64,000 nucleotides of DNA from an uncultured Clostridia bacterium (GCA_934248055.1 CAKQKI010000004.1:62001-126000), one strand, 5' to 3'; numbered from the stretch's first letter, positions 40,416 to 48,737 are shown. Notes: generated by a model from the sequence alone, not told the origin. Translations and numbers: made by a program.

Positions 40416-40447
40416 TTGATTATATCATTTTTATGTGTTATAATCAA
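40416..40447. promoter_or_regulatory. Interlocked divergent promoters for the citrate operon and its LysR gene
   Basis: Plus strand (LysR gene): TTGATT 40416-40421, a 17-bp spacer and TATAAT 40439-40444. Minus strand (citrate operon): TTGATT 40447-40442, a 17-bp spacer and TATAAT 40424-40419. Each -35 overlaps the other promoter's -10, so the two polymerases must compete for the same 32 bp. Confidence 0.8.
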
Positions 40448-40450
40448 TCA

Positions 40451-40494
40451 TATATAGGTTATAAATGAATACAAATAATTGTATAACCTATATA
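40451..40494. promoter_or_regulatory. Candidate LysR operator, 13-bp inverted repeat
   Basis: TATATAGGTTATA (40451-40463) and TATAACCTATATA (40482-40494) are perfect inverted copies 18 bases apart. The centre is about 60 bases upstream of the predicted start of the citrate operon transcript, the usual LysR activation position. The same site covers the first ~44 bases of the LysR gene's own transcript. Confidence 0.75.
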
Positions 40495-40524
40495 AAAATA
40501 ATTTATAGTTGTTTTGGAAATCGA

Positions 40525-41469
40525 ATGAACGAAAAGGATTACATACTCGAAGTTTATAAAGAAAGAAGTTTTTCCGCTGCCGCGAAAAACCTGTATATAA
40601 CGCAACCCGCGTTGTCGGCGGCGGTCAAAAAGGCCGAAAACGAAGAAGGAATAATAATATTCGACAGGTCCACGTCGCCCATAACTTTAACTCCCGAAGG
40701 CAAAGTGTATATCGACTATCTTCAGAAAGCCGTGCGCCTTCGCGACGAAACGCGCACCAAACTTACCGATATGACGGAACTCAAAGTCGGGAAAATAAGA
40801 GTGAGCGGCGAAAATTTCGTATCGTCTTTTATAATGCCGAAAATAATAATGGAGTTTACAAGGCTGTACCCCGGGATAGAAGTCGAACTCACCGAGTCGA
40901 ACTCTCCCGATTTAAGGCAACTTCTTTTAACCGATCAGATAGATCTTCTCGTGGCGCACGATTTCGACGATAATCTTTACGAAAGCGAGCCGTTGTTCGA
41001 AGAAACGCTGCTTTTGGCAGTTCCCGAAAGTTTTACGGTGAACGAGCGGCTTAAAGATTACGTTCTTTTGAGAAAAGACGTGTTAAACGGCAAATATCTT
41101 AAAGAAAATTGTCCTAAGGTCACTCTTTCGGAATTTTCGGAATGTCCGTTTTTGCTTTTAAAAAAGGGCAACGATACGCGCCGCCGCGCCGCGGCTATAT
41201 TTCAGGAAGAGAATTTCGAACCCGAAACGGTTAAAATATATCTCGATCAACTTATAACTTCTTATAATATGTGCGGTTTCGGGCTGGGCGTTACTCTCGT
41301 GAACGACGTGCTTGTTAAAAGTTCCAGCGAAACGGGGTGCGTTTACTATAAACTCGCAGGCGAATCGGTGAAAAGAAGTATGGCGATAGGTTACAAGAAG
41401 AACGCTTACGTTTCGAAAGTCATGAAGGCTTTTATAGAAGTTGCCAAAGACGTTTACAAGGATTTTTAA
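40525..41469 (+). CDS. LysR-family regulator, probable controller of the citrate operon
   Basis: 314-residue LysR-type transcription factor. The N-terminal winged helix-turn-helix reads ILEVYKERSFSAAAKNLYITQPALSAAVKKAE, given here as SFSAAAKNLYITQPALSAAV at residues ~16-35. The C-terminal effector domain starts near residue 90 (KVGKIRVSGENFVSSFIMP). I start at ATG 40525 (SD GGAAA); the in-frame ATG at 40465 lies between the arms of the operator repeat and is unlikely. It is divergent from the Re-citrate synthase operon with a shared regulatory region, much as B. subtilis CcpC (also LysR-type) controls citrate genes. The effector is unknown; citrate is the obvious candidate. Confidence 0.88.
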   Translation: MNEKDYILEVYKERSFSAAAKNLYITQPALSAAVKKAENEEGIIIFDRSTSPITLTPEGKVYIDYLQKAVRLRDETRTKLTDMTELKVGKIRVSGENFVSSFIMPKIIMEFTRLYPGIEVELTESNSPDLRQLLLTDQIDLLVAHDFDDNLYESEPLFEETLLLAVPESFTVNERLKDYVLLRKDVLNGKYLKENCPKVTLSEFSECPFLLLKKGNDTRRRAAAIFQEENFEPETVKIYLDQLITSYNMCGFGLGVTLVNDVLVKSSSETGCVYYKLAGESVKRSMAIGYKKNAYVSKVMKAFIEVAKDVYKDF

Positions 41470-41506
41470 ATACATATTCGCTCGTTTTTAGTCATATAAA
41501 CTTAAT

Positions 41507-42496
41507 ATGTATATACTCGAAAACGTGTTTTTATCTCTCGGCGGCGTAACCTTGTTTCTGATAGGTCTGAAATTCATAAGCGAAAATATGGAAACGCTTG
41601 CGGGCGGCAAAATGAAATCCGCTCTTGCCGCATGCACGAAAAACAGATTGCTCGGAGTGCTTACGGGTACTCTTTCGACTGCGGTTTTGCAGTCGAGCAT
41701 AGCGACGAACGTAATTCTCGTCGGATTCGTTTCGGGCGGAATGATAACTTTTTATCAGGCTGCCGCCGTTATTATGGGCGCGAATATCGGTACTACCGTA
41801 ACCGCTCAACTCGTTGCGCTTTCGGGAAGCAACGCTTTCGATATAACCGCGTTCGGCGCGGCGATAGCGTTTATCGGATTTATCGTGTCGCTTTTGAAAA
41901 ACGAAAAAGCCGCCGCCGTCGGAAACGTCATGGCGGGGTTCGGAATGTTGTTTTTCGGACTTGACGTAATTTCTGACGGGGTTACCTTTTTTAAAAATTA
42001 CGAAGGGTTCAGAAAAATTTTTCTCGTCAAAAACGATTTACTTCTCCTTCTTAACGGCGTATTTATAACCGCGCTCGTTCAGAGTTCGTCGGCGGTTACG
42101 AGCGTTATGATAATACTTGCTTCCAACGGACTTCTCGGTTTCGGAGAATCCGTTTTCTTGATACTCGGCGCTAATATAGGAACGTGCTTGTCGGTAATCG
42201 TCGCGTCGCTCGGAAAATCAAAAGAAGCGCAGAAAACGGCGTTTTTTAATTTTGCGTTCAATCTTACGGGCGCGCTTATCTTGTTTTTGCCGCTTTCGGC
42301 GTTCAAAGAAAACGTTGCGTTTTTTTTCGAAGCGTTTTCGGGCGGGATCGAAAGGCAGATTGCGAATTTTCACACTCTTTTCAACGTGACGGTCACGCTG
42401 TTTCTTCTTCCCGTTTTAAAACCGTTTACCCGCTGTATAGACGCGCTGTTTGATTTAAAACCGAAAAAACGCGGCGCGATAAAGGCGGCGGCGTAA
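41507..42496 (+). CDS. Na+/phosphate cotransporter family (NptA-like)
   Basis: 329-residue membrane protein of the Na/Pi-cotransporter II-related family. It has the two inverted repeats with the QSS motif: TAVLQSSIATNVILVGFVSGG (~res 62, given as TAVLQSSIATNVI) and ALVQSSSAVTSVMIILASNG (~185), each followed by MGANIGTT or LGANIGTC. No C-terminal PhoU-like domain is present; the protein stops after the membrane part, so it is the short form. No SD is visible. It probably imports phosphate with Na+. No phosphate-regulon genes are nearby. Confidence 0.82.
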   Translation: MYILENVFLSLGGVTLFLIGLKFISENMETLAGGKMKSALAACTKNRLLGVLTGTLSTAVLQSSIATNVILVGFVSGGMITFYQAAAVIMGANIGTTVTAQLVALSGSNAFDITAFGAAIAFIGFIVSLLKNEKAAAVGNVMAGFGMLFFGLDVISDGVTFFKNYEGFRKIFLVKNDLLLLLNGVFITALVQSSSAVTSVMIILASNGLLGFGESVFLILGANIGTCLSVIVASLGKSKEAQKTAFFNFAFNLTGALILFLPLSAFKENVAFFFEAFSGGIERQIANFHTLFNVTVTLFLLPVLKPFTRCIDALFDLKPKKRGAIKAAA

Positions 42497-42524
42497 GAAA
42501 ATTATCTAAACGGCGATAATTGTA
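42497..42524. repeat. 28-bp direct repeat, left copy (flanks the BspA-like gene)
   Basis: GAAAATTATCTAAACGGCGA then TAATTGTA, immediately after the Na/Pi gene stop. The right copy at 46445-46472 differs at two bases. Each copy is itself a small dyad, ATTATC...GATAAT. Confidence 0.8.
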
Positions 42525-42565
42525 GGTTCGCCAAACATATTTTGTAGGTTTGTCAAACATATTTT
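42522..42565. promoter_or_regulatory. Tandem 22-bp direct repeats upstream of the BspA-like promoter
   Basis: GTAGGTTCGCCAAACATATT-TT and GTAGGTTTGTCAAACATATT-TT are exactly adjacent, two mismatches in 22, ending three bases before the -35. TTTGTCAA in copy 2 is also inverted relative to TTGACAAA at the -35. They are likely regulator sites. Confidence 0.65.
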
Positions 42566-42568
42566 CGA

Positions 42569-42597
42569 TTGACAAATCGTTTGAATAATGATACACT
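42569..42597 (+). promoter_or_regulatory. Promoter of the BspA-like gene
   Basis: TTGACA, a 17-bp spacer and TACACT. The ~90-base leader has small hairpins, CTATTAGCGTAATAG and GCAGATTTAACTGC. Confidence 0.6.
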
Positions 42598-42690
42598 TTA
42601 CTATGTTAATGTGTCGCCTATTAGCGTAATAGACGGCAGATTTAACTGCATAATTAACATTTGTTAAATTATTTTAGGAGGGTGTGTTGT

Positions 42691-45600
42691 ATGAAGAACG
42701 GAAAAAGTTTTATAAGAGTGCTTTTAGCCGTAATAATGCTTCTGTGTGTCATGTGTTTTGTTGCTTGCGGGCAAGGAAATACCGGCGGCAACGGTAAAGG
42801 AGCGTATTACCTTTACAAAAACGGACAACTCGATAAATCGAGTTTTATCAAGTTGGACGACGGAAAATGGTCGGACGACGATAAGAAAAGCGGAACTTAT
42901 TCGATATCGGGCGATTCCGTTACTATTTACGTTGAGATAGACGGCGAGAAAGAAGAGTTTGCCAAAGGAACGTTGAAAGACGGCGTGCTTACCCTTACGA
43001 TTACGGGCAAAACGGTAGTTTACTGCCAAGAAGGCAAAACTCCGTCAAAACCGTCAAACCCTGATAATCCGTCGGAGCCGGATAAATTTACGGTGTCGTT
43101 TAACGCTAACGGCGGCACCTTTGCAGATAATACGTCGATTTTGAAATCGGAAGACGTAAAGAAAGGAGATTTTGTAGAAGAACCCGCATCCCCAACGAGA
43201 AACGGGTATGTTTTTGTGGGCTGGAGTGTTGAAAAAGAGAGCGACGGTTTGTGGGATTTTGTTAAAAACGAAGTCAATTCTGACGTCGTGCTTTACGCCG
43301 TGTGGAAGATCGATGACGGACATTCAATCGTTTCGGCGGAAGAATTTGAGATGTCGGATAAAACTCTTACTAAATATTTTATCAGTCCCGATAAAAGTTA
43401 TGATTTACGCGACAAATTCAAGGTGAGTAACGGCGCAAGTTGGCGTGCGTTTACTTCCGCCGATTGTTCCCCTGTTACCGAATTGACAATGCGAGCTATG
43501 ACAATTGAATACGGCTGGAACGACGTATACGTTATGGTGGAAAACCAAACCACGTATGAACGTTCAACCTATAATTTGAGAGTTTATTGCGCTCCCATTT
43601 CTTCCTTAACCTTGTTACATAATGATACGTATTGCATCGATAAGGGCGTAGATTGTCCTGAAGTGATTATCCCGTCGAAGTATAACGGTAAAAAAATTAC
43701 TCATATAGGTAATTCTGCGTTCTATGGTTGCAGCAAACTTACGAGCATAATAATTCCAGACAGCGTAACTTCTATAGGCTATTCTGCGTTCTTGGGTTGC
43801 AGCGGTTTAACAAGCGTAACTATCGGAAACAGCGTGACTTCTATCGGCTATCAAGCGTTCAGTGGTTGCAGCGGACTTACGAGCGTAACCATCCCCGACA
43901 GCGTGACGAGTATAGGAGAAAGAGCGTTCAGTGGTTGCAGCGGTTTAACGAGCGTAACAATCGGCAACGGCGTAACTTCTATAGGCGAGTATGCGTTTTA
44001 TAATTGCAGCGGACTTACGAGCGCAACAATCGGCAACGGCGTAACTTCTATAGGCAATTATGCGTTCGTTGTTTGCAGCGGACTTACGAGTATAACGATT
44101 CCCGACAGCGTAACTTTTATAGGCGAGCGTGCGTTCTCCGGTTGCAGCGGACTTACGAGCGTAACAATCCCCGATAGCGTAACTACTATAGGCGAGTGTG
44201 CGTTTTGGGGTTGCAGCGGACTTGAAAGCGTTATATGGAACGCGGAGAACTGTACAGGAGCAGGTTCGTCTTCCAACCCGATATTTGAAAACTGTAATAA
44301 TTTGACGGCTGTAACCATAGGTGATAACGTTAAAACTATTCCGTCCTGTGCGTTCAGTGGTTGCATTGGACTTACTAGCATAACGATACCTGACAGTGTT
44401 ACTTCTATAGGTGATAGTGCGTTCTATAAATGCATCGGACTTACGAGCATAACTATCTCCGACAGTGTAACTTCTATAGGCAGATCTGCGTTCTATAATT
44501 GCAGCGGTTTAACGAGCATAACAATACCCGACAGCGTAACTGCTATCGGTGAGTGGGCGTTCTATAATTGCAGCGGTTTAACGAGCATAACTATCCCCGA
44601 CAGTGTAACTTCTATAGGCAGATCTGCGTTCGGGAATTGCAGCGGACTTATGAGCGTAACTATCGGCAACGGCGTAACTTCTATAGGCGATTCTGCGTTC
44701 TATGGTTGCAGCGCTCTTGAGAATATTTATATAACGGATATAGCTGCATGGTGTAATATATCGGGATTAGATACTCTTATGCGTTGCTCGAGTAATAAGA
44801 AGTTGTACTTAAACAATAAACTCATAACTGACCTTGTTGTTCCCGACAGCGTAACTTCTATAGTCAATTATGCGTTCTATGATTGCATCGGACTTACGAG
44901 CGTAACAATCCCCGATAGCGTAACTTCTATAGGCGGGGCTGCGTTCCATGGTTGCAGCGGACTTACGAGCGTAACGATCGGCAACGGCGTAACTTTGATA
45001 GGCTATTCTGCGTTCTTTGGTTGCAGCGGACTTACGAGCGTAACAATCCCCGATAGCGTAACTTCGATAGGCGATTCTGCGTTCGGTGGTTGCAAAAATC
45101 TTAAATACAACGAATACGATAACGCTTTATATTTAGGAAACAATAACAATCCGTATGTTGCTCTTATAAGCGCAAAATCCATATATATTACAAATTATAC
45201 TATAAGTGATAATTGTAAAGTGATTGTCGAGGCTGCATTCCGCGATTGCAAAGGACTTACGAGTATAACGATTCCCGACAGCGTAACTTCCATAGGCAAA
45301 TGTGCGTTCTACGATTGCAAAGGACTTACGAGCATAACGATTCCCGACAGCGTCACTTCTATAGGCGATTCTGCGTTCAAGAATTGCAGCGGACTAAAAT
45401 ACAACGAGTATGATAACGGATTATATTTAGGGAACGGAAGCAATCCGTATGTTGTTCTCATAAAAGCAAAATCTACAAACATAACAAGTTGTATGATAAA
45501 TGAAAAGTGCAAATTTATCCATTCTAATGCGTTCTATAATTGCAGCGGTTTAACGAGCATAACAATCCCCGACAGTGTTACTTCTATAGGCGATTCTGCG

Positions 45601-46146
45601 TTCAAGAATTGCAGCGGACTTACGAGCATTACGTTGTCGTTTATCGGTGCAAAGCCAAACGGAACTAAAAACACGCATTTTGGATATATTTTCGGTGCAA
45701 GTTCTTATTCGGATAACAGTGAATACGTTCCGAGTAGTCTAAAAACGGTTATTATAAGCAATAGCAGTGGCGTAACTTCTATAGTCAATTATGCGTTCTA
45801 TGGTTGCAGCGGGCTTACGAGTATAACGATACCTGACAGTGTTACTTCTATAGGCTATTCTGCGTTCGATGATTGCAGCGGACTTACGAGTATAACGATT
45901 CCCGACAGCGTAACTTCCATAGGCAAATATGCGTTCGATGGTTGCCACAGACTTACGAGCATAACAATCGGCAACAGCGTAACTTCTATAGGTGAGTCTG
46001 CGTTCCGCGATTGCAACGGACTTTCAGAAATTCGTTTTAACGGCACTGTCTCGCAGTGGCAAGCGATTTCAAAGGGTTCTTCTTGGGATTCCAAAGTGCC
46101 TTCATCCTGCAAAGTTATCTGCACCGACGGCGAAACTTCGCTATAA
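42691..46146 (+). CDS. BspA-like leucine-rich repeat surface lipoprotein
   Basis: 1151 residues. An N-terminal signal with lipobox FVAC (Cys26) predicts a lipid-anchored surface protein. Residues ~30-125 form a small beta domain. Residues ~130-210 are a Listeria-Bacteroides (InlB B-type) repeat, FTVSFNANGGTF ... GYVFVGWS ... VVLYAVW. From ~residue 330 there are about 27 LRR_5-type repeats of 23 residues, consensus LTSITIPDSVTSIGDSAFYG-CSG, interrupted by four longer inserts, two of which share KYNEYDN-LYLGN. There is no sortase signal. Such proteins bind host or bacterial surface partners, but the ligand is unknown. ATG 42691 has TAGGAGG. Base use is more AT-rich than in neighbours, and 28-bp direct repeats bracket the locus, suggesting acquisition. 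Confidence 0.9.
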   Translation: MKNGKSFIRVLLAVIMLLCVMCFVACGQGNTGGNGKGAYYLYKNGQLDKSSFIKLDDGKWSDDDKKSGTYSISGDSVTIYVEIDGEKEEFAKGTLKDGVLTLTITGKTVVYCQEGKTPSKPSNPDNPSEPDKFTVSFNANGGTFADNTSILKSEDVKKGDFVEEPASPTRNGYVFVGWSVEKESDGLWDFVKNEVNSDVVLYAVWKIDDGHSIVSAEEFEMSDKTLTKYFISPDKSYDLRDKFKVSNGASWRAFTSADCSPVTELTMRAMTIEYGWNDVYVMVENQTTYERSTYNLRVYCAPISSLTLLHNDTYCIDKGVDCPEVIIPSKYNGKKITHIGNSAFYGCSKLTSIIIPDSVTSIGYSAFLGCSGLTSVTIGNSVTSIGYQAFSGCSGLTSVTIPDSVTSIGERAFSGCSGLTSVTIGNGVTSIGEYAFYNCSGLTSATIGNGVTSIGNYAFVVCSGLTSITIPDSVTFIGERAFSGCSGLTSVTIPDSVTTIGECAFWGCSGLESVIWNAENCTGAGSSSNPIFENCNNLTAVTIGDNVKTIPSCAFSGCIGLTSITIPDSVTSIGDSAFYKCIGLTSITISDSVTSIGRSAFYNCSGLTSITIPDSVTAIGEWAFYNCSGLTSITIPDSVTSIGRSAFGNCSGLMSVTIGNGVTSIGDSAFYGCSALENIYITDIAAWCNISGLDTLMRCSSNKKLYLNNKLITDLVVPDSVTSIVNYAFYDCIGLTSVTIPDSVTSIGGAAFHGCSGLTSVTIGNGVTLIGYSAFFGCSGLTSVTIPDSVTSIGDSAFGGCKNLKYNEYDNALYLGNNNNPYVALISAKSIYITNYTISDNCKVIVEAAFRDCKGLTSITIPDSVTSIGKCAFYDCKGLTSITIPDSVTSIGDSAFKNCSGLKYNEYDNGLYLGNGSNPYVVLIKAKSTNITSCMINEKCKFIHSNAFYNCSGLTSITIPDSVTSIGDSAFKNCSGLTSITLSFIGAKPNGTKNTHFGYIFGASSYSDNSEYVPSSLKTVIISNSSGVTSIVNYAFYGCSGLTSITIPDSVTSIGYSAFDDCSGLTSITIPDSVTSIGKYAFDGCHRLTSITIGNSVTSIGESAFRDCNGLSEIRFNGTVSQWQAISKGSSWDSKVPSSCKVICTDGETSL
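43700..46060 (+). repeat. About 27 copies of a 69-bp coding repeat
   Basis: In-frame units encode the 23-residue LRR_5 repeats. Recurrent DNA cores include GCGTAACTTCTATAGGC and GGTTGCAGCGGACTTACGAG. High identity between units should favour recombination and make assembly of this region difficult. Confidence 0.9.
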
Positions 46147-46210
46147 AATACAGGCTATTAGCGCGCACTATTTGAAAAGTTTGTTACGCAAAAAATTAAA
46201 AATAAAAGCA

Positions 46211-46247
46211 AAAAAGGAAGTTTGATATAATCGGACTTCCTTTTTAT
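46211..46247 (+). terminator. Terminator after the BspA-like gene
   Basis: AAAAAGGAAGT, a 13-base loop and ACTTCCTTTTT. Confidence 0.9.
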
Positions 46248-46302
46248 ATGCGATTGTCGGGAAAAATTCTCGGCAATTTTTATTCTTAACAAAGGAGCGA
46301 AA

Positions 46303-46335
46303 ATGAAAAATTATAATCGTTACCGCCCGCCGTAG
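46303..46335 (+). CDS. 10-codon ORF with a strong SD, leader peptide or gene relic
   Basis: AAAGGAGCGAAA precedes ATG at 46303; the frame reads MKNYNRYRPP and stops. No nearby gene continues it. CGCCGTAGCGATA within it resembles half of the hairpin at 16964. The gap 46147-46581 otherwise holds the terminator, the right 28-bp repeat and the pgk promoter. Confidence 0.25.
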   Translation: MKNYNRYRPP

Positions 46336-46444
46336 CGATAAATTTTCCTTAAAGTATTTGGTTCGCACTTAAACTTTAACATAATGAAAATCTTTTCGCT
46401 ATCTTTTTTATTGCTTTTGTCTCATATGTATTGTAATCCTACAA

Positions 46445-46472
46445 GAAAATTATCAAAACGGCGATAATAGTA
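46445..46472. repeat. 28-bp direct repeat, right copy
   Basis: Matches 42497-42524 with two mismatches, 3948 bases away. It ends at the -35 of the pgk promoter. Confidence 0.8.
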
Positions 46473-46501
46473 TTGACAATTTTTCTCAAAAGTTATAAAA
46501 T
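46473..46501 (+). promoter_or_regulatory. Promoter of pgk-tpiA
   Basis: TTGACA, a 17-bp spacer and TAAAAT, about 75 bases before the pgk ATG. Confidence 0.75.
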
Positions 46502-46581
46502 TAACAAGGTAAGGTCGTAAACGGCTTTGAAGCATTTTAAACGATATATAAACGAGAAATAATATTCAAAGGAGCAATACT

Positions 46582-47898
46582 ATGAATAAGAAAACTATAC
46601 GTGACGTAGACGTAAAAGGCAAAAGATGCCTTGTGAGAGTGGACTTTAACGTCCCGATGAAAGACGGCGTTATTACAGACGAAAACAGAATCAACGGCGC
46701 GCTTCCCACGATTAAGTATCTTATGGAGCACGGCGCAAAGGTAATACTTTGCTCGCACATGGGAAAACCGCACAACGTTTTCAACGATAAAATTTCTTTA
46801 AACAAAAAAGAAAAGAAAGCCGTTGAAGCGGCGCCCGAAGCGGAAAGAGAAAGTCTGAAAGCGGAATATCTCGAAAAGGCGAAAAAAGATATTAAAAAAT
46901 TCACGCTTAAACCCGTGGCGGACAGGCTCAACGAACTTCTCGGCGGAAAGGTAACTTTCGCGACCGACACCGTCGGGGCAGACGCTCAGGCTAAGGTTGC
47001 CGCGATGAAAGACGGCGACGTGGTTTTGCTTGAAAATCTTCGTTTCGACGCGGGCGAAGAAGGCAGAGATCCGGAATTCTGCAAAAAACTCGCTTCTTTC
47101 TGCGACGTTTACGTGAACGACGCGTTCGGAACGGCTCACCGTTCTCACGCTTCCACCGCCGCTATCGTGGAATACGGCTTGGTTAAAACCGCGGTTTGCG
47201 GATTCCTTATCGAAAAAGAACTTTCCGTAATGGCTGATTCTCTCGAACACCCCGTTCGTCCGTTCGTGGCTGTTCTCGGCGGCGCGAAGGTTGCGGATAA
47301 ACTCAACGTTATTTCTAACCTTCTTGAAAAGTGCGACAGTCTTATAATCGGCGGCGGTATGGCGTATACTTTCCTTAAAGCGAAAGGCTATGAAGTAGGC
47401 ACTTCGCTCGTTGACGGAGAAAAAATCGACTATTGCAAAGATATGATGAAAAAAGCGGAAGATCTCGGAAAGAAACTTTATCTTCCCGTAGACTCGACCG
47501 TTGCGGCGGCTTTCCCCGATCCGATAGACGCGAAAATCGAAGTCGAAGTCGTGGCGGCGGATAAAATTCCCGCGGATAAAATGGGGCTTGACATAGGTCC
47601 CGAAACGATGAAACTTTTCGCAAGCGTCGTAAAAAGCGGCAAAACGGTTATATGGAACGGACCTATGGGAGTTTTTGAAAATCCCATACTTGCAAAAGGT
47701 ACTATCGCAATCGCTAAGGCGATGGCTGAAAACGAAACGGCTACCACGATTATCGGCGGCGGCGACAGCGCGGCGGCAGTCGCTCAACTCGGTTTTGCGG
47801 ATAAAATGACGCATATTTCTACGGGCGGCGGCGCTTCTTTGGAACTTTTCGAAGGCAAAGTTCTTCCGGGCATTGCGTGCCTTAACGATAAAAACTGA
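46582..47898 (+). CDS. pgk: Phosphoglycerate kinase
   Basis: Glycolytic ATP-forming enzyme, 438 residues, about 40 longer than usual. The extra length is a highly charged insert at residues ~65-107 (NDKISLNKKEKKAVEAAPEA and on), where most PGKs have a short loop between the SHxGxP motif (SHMGKPH, 59-65) and the LKPVADRL helix. The core is intact: VRVDFNVP (18-25), the VFGTAHRSHAST-type block (DAFGTAHRSHAST), NPxxGVFE-type GPMGVFENP, and GGGDSAAAVAQLG for nucleotide binding. SD AAAGGAG. tpiA follows after 14 bases. Function is not in doubt. Confidence 0.96.
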   Translation: MNKKTIRDVDVKGKRCLVRVDFNVPMKDGVITDENRINGALPTIKYLMEHGAKVILCSHMGKPHNVFNDKISLNKKEKKAVEAAPEAERESLKAEYLEKAKKDIKKFTLKPVADRLNELLGGKVTFATDTVGADAQAKVAAMKDGDVVLLENLRFDAGEEGRDPEFCKKLASFCDVYVNDAFGTAHRSHASTAAIVEYGLVKTAVCGFLIEKELSVMADSLEHPVRPFVAVLGGAKVADKLNVISNLLEKCDSLIIGGGMAYTFLKAKGYEVGTSLVDGEKIDYCKDMMKKAEDLGKKLYLPVDSTVAAAFPDPIDAKIEVEVVAADKIPADKMGLDIGPETMKLFASVVKSGKTVIWNGPMGVFENPILAKGTIAIAKAMAENETATTIIGGGDSAAAVAQLGFADKMTHISTGGGASLELFEGKVLPGIACLNDKN

Positions 47899-47912
47899 AA
47901 GGAGATAACCTT

Positions 47913-48659
47913 ATGAGAAAAGCAATAATTGCAGGAAACTGGAAAATGAATTTAACGCCTTCGCAGGGCGTTAAACTCGTAAACGAACTTAAACCGCTCG
48001 TAAAAGACGCCGATTGCGACGTCGTCGTATGCGTACCCGCAACGGATATTCAGGCGGTAGGCGAAGCGCTTAAAGGCTCGAATATTCATCTCGGCGCCGA
48101 AAACGTTCACTTTGCGGAAAGCGGCGCGTATACGGGTGAAATTTCGGCGGATATGCTTCTCGAACTCGGCGTGAAATACGTTATTATAGGTCACAGCGAA
48201 CGCCGTCAGTATTTCGGCGAAACAGACGAAACCGTCAATAAAAGAACGCTCACCGCGCTTAAAAAGGGACTTATTCCTATCGTTTGCGTAGGCGAAACGC
48301 TCGAAGAAAGAGAAACGGGCAAGACGGAAGACGTTCTTAAACGCCAGATAACCGCAGGATTGAACGGCGTTGAAGATTTAACGAAACTCGTTATCGCTTA
48401 CGAACCCGTATGGGCGATAGGTACGGGTAAAACCGCAACCGCCGAACAAGCCGACGAAACTATCGGATTTATCCGTAAAACTCTTGCTGAAAATTTCTGC
48501 AACGAATGCGCGGCGAAGGTTCGCATTCAGTACGGCGGCTCAATGAAACCGTCCAACTGCAAGGAACTTATGGCGAAAGAAGAAATCGACGGCGGTCTTA
48601 TCGGCGGTGCGGCTCTGAAAGCAAACGATTTTGCTGCGATAGTCAATTATAATAAATAG
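47913..48659 (+). CDS. tpiA: Triosephosphate isomerase
   Basis: Interconverts dihydroxyacetone phosphate and glyceraldehyde 3-phosphate. A 248-residue TIM barrel with all signature pieces: AGNWKMN (res 6-12, catalytic Lys11), GHSERRQYFGE (catalytic His, ~95), AYEPVWAIGTGKTA (catalytic Glu and the mobile loop, ~165) and the phosphate-binding QYGGSMKP and GGLIGGAAL. SD AAAGGAG. It is co-transcribed with pgk; no gap or eno is seen here. A terminator follows. Confidence 0.98.
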   Translation: MRKAIIAGNWKMNLTPSQGVKLVNELKPLVKDADCDVVVCVPATDIQAVGEALKGSNIHLGAENVHFAESGAYTGEISADMLLELGVKYVIIGHSERRQYFGETDETVNKRTLTALKKGLIPIVCVGETLEERETGKTEDVLKRQITAGLNGVEDLTKLVIAYEPVWAIGTGKTATAEQADETIGFIRKTLAENFCNECAAKVRIQYGGSMKPSNCKELMAKEEIDGGLIGGAALKANDFAAIVNYNK

Positions 48660-48676
48660 TATAAACTGAATTTTCC

Positions 48677-48700
48677 GCGGACGGTTTACCGTCCGCTTTT
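48677..48700 (+). terminator. Terminator after tpiA
   Basis: GCGGACGG, loop TTTA, CCGTCCGC and T4. Confidence 0.9.
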
Positions 48701-48702
48701 CG

Positions 48703-48732
48703 TTGTCATTTTTTTTGTTCACGGCATAAAAT
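48703..48732 (+). promoter_or_regulatory. Promoter of dapF, leaderless
   Basis: TTGTCA, an 18-bp spacer and TAAAAT. The ATG at 48738 begins five bases after the -10, so the predicted transcription start falls on the start codon; no SD is present. Confidence 0.6.
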
Positions 48733-48737
48733 AGCGT

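Noticed and set aside
43728..46060. Regular repeats that could be mistaken for a CRISPR array or satellite
   Set aside because: The period is 69 bp, the frame is open throughout and the units encode LRR_5 repeats; there are no unique spacers of constant length.
46798..47814. 338-codon open frame antisense to pgk
   Set aside because: pgk is unambiguous, and long antisense frames occur opposite many strongly biased genes here; no SD or protein pattern supports this one.
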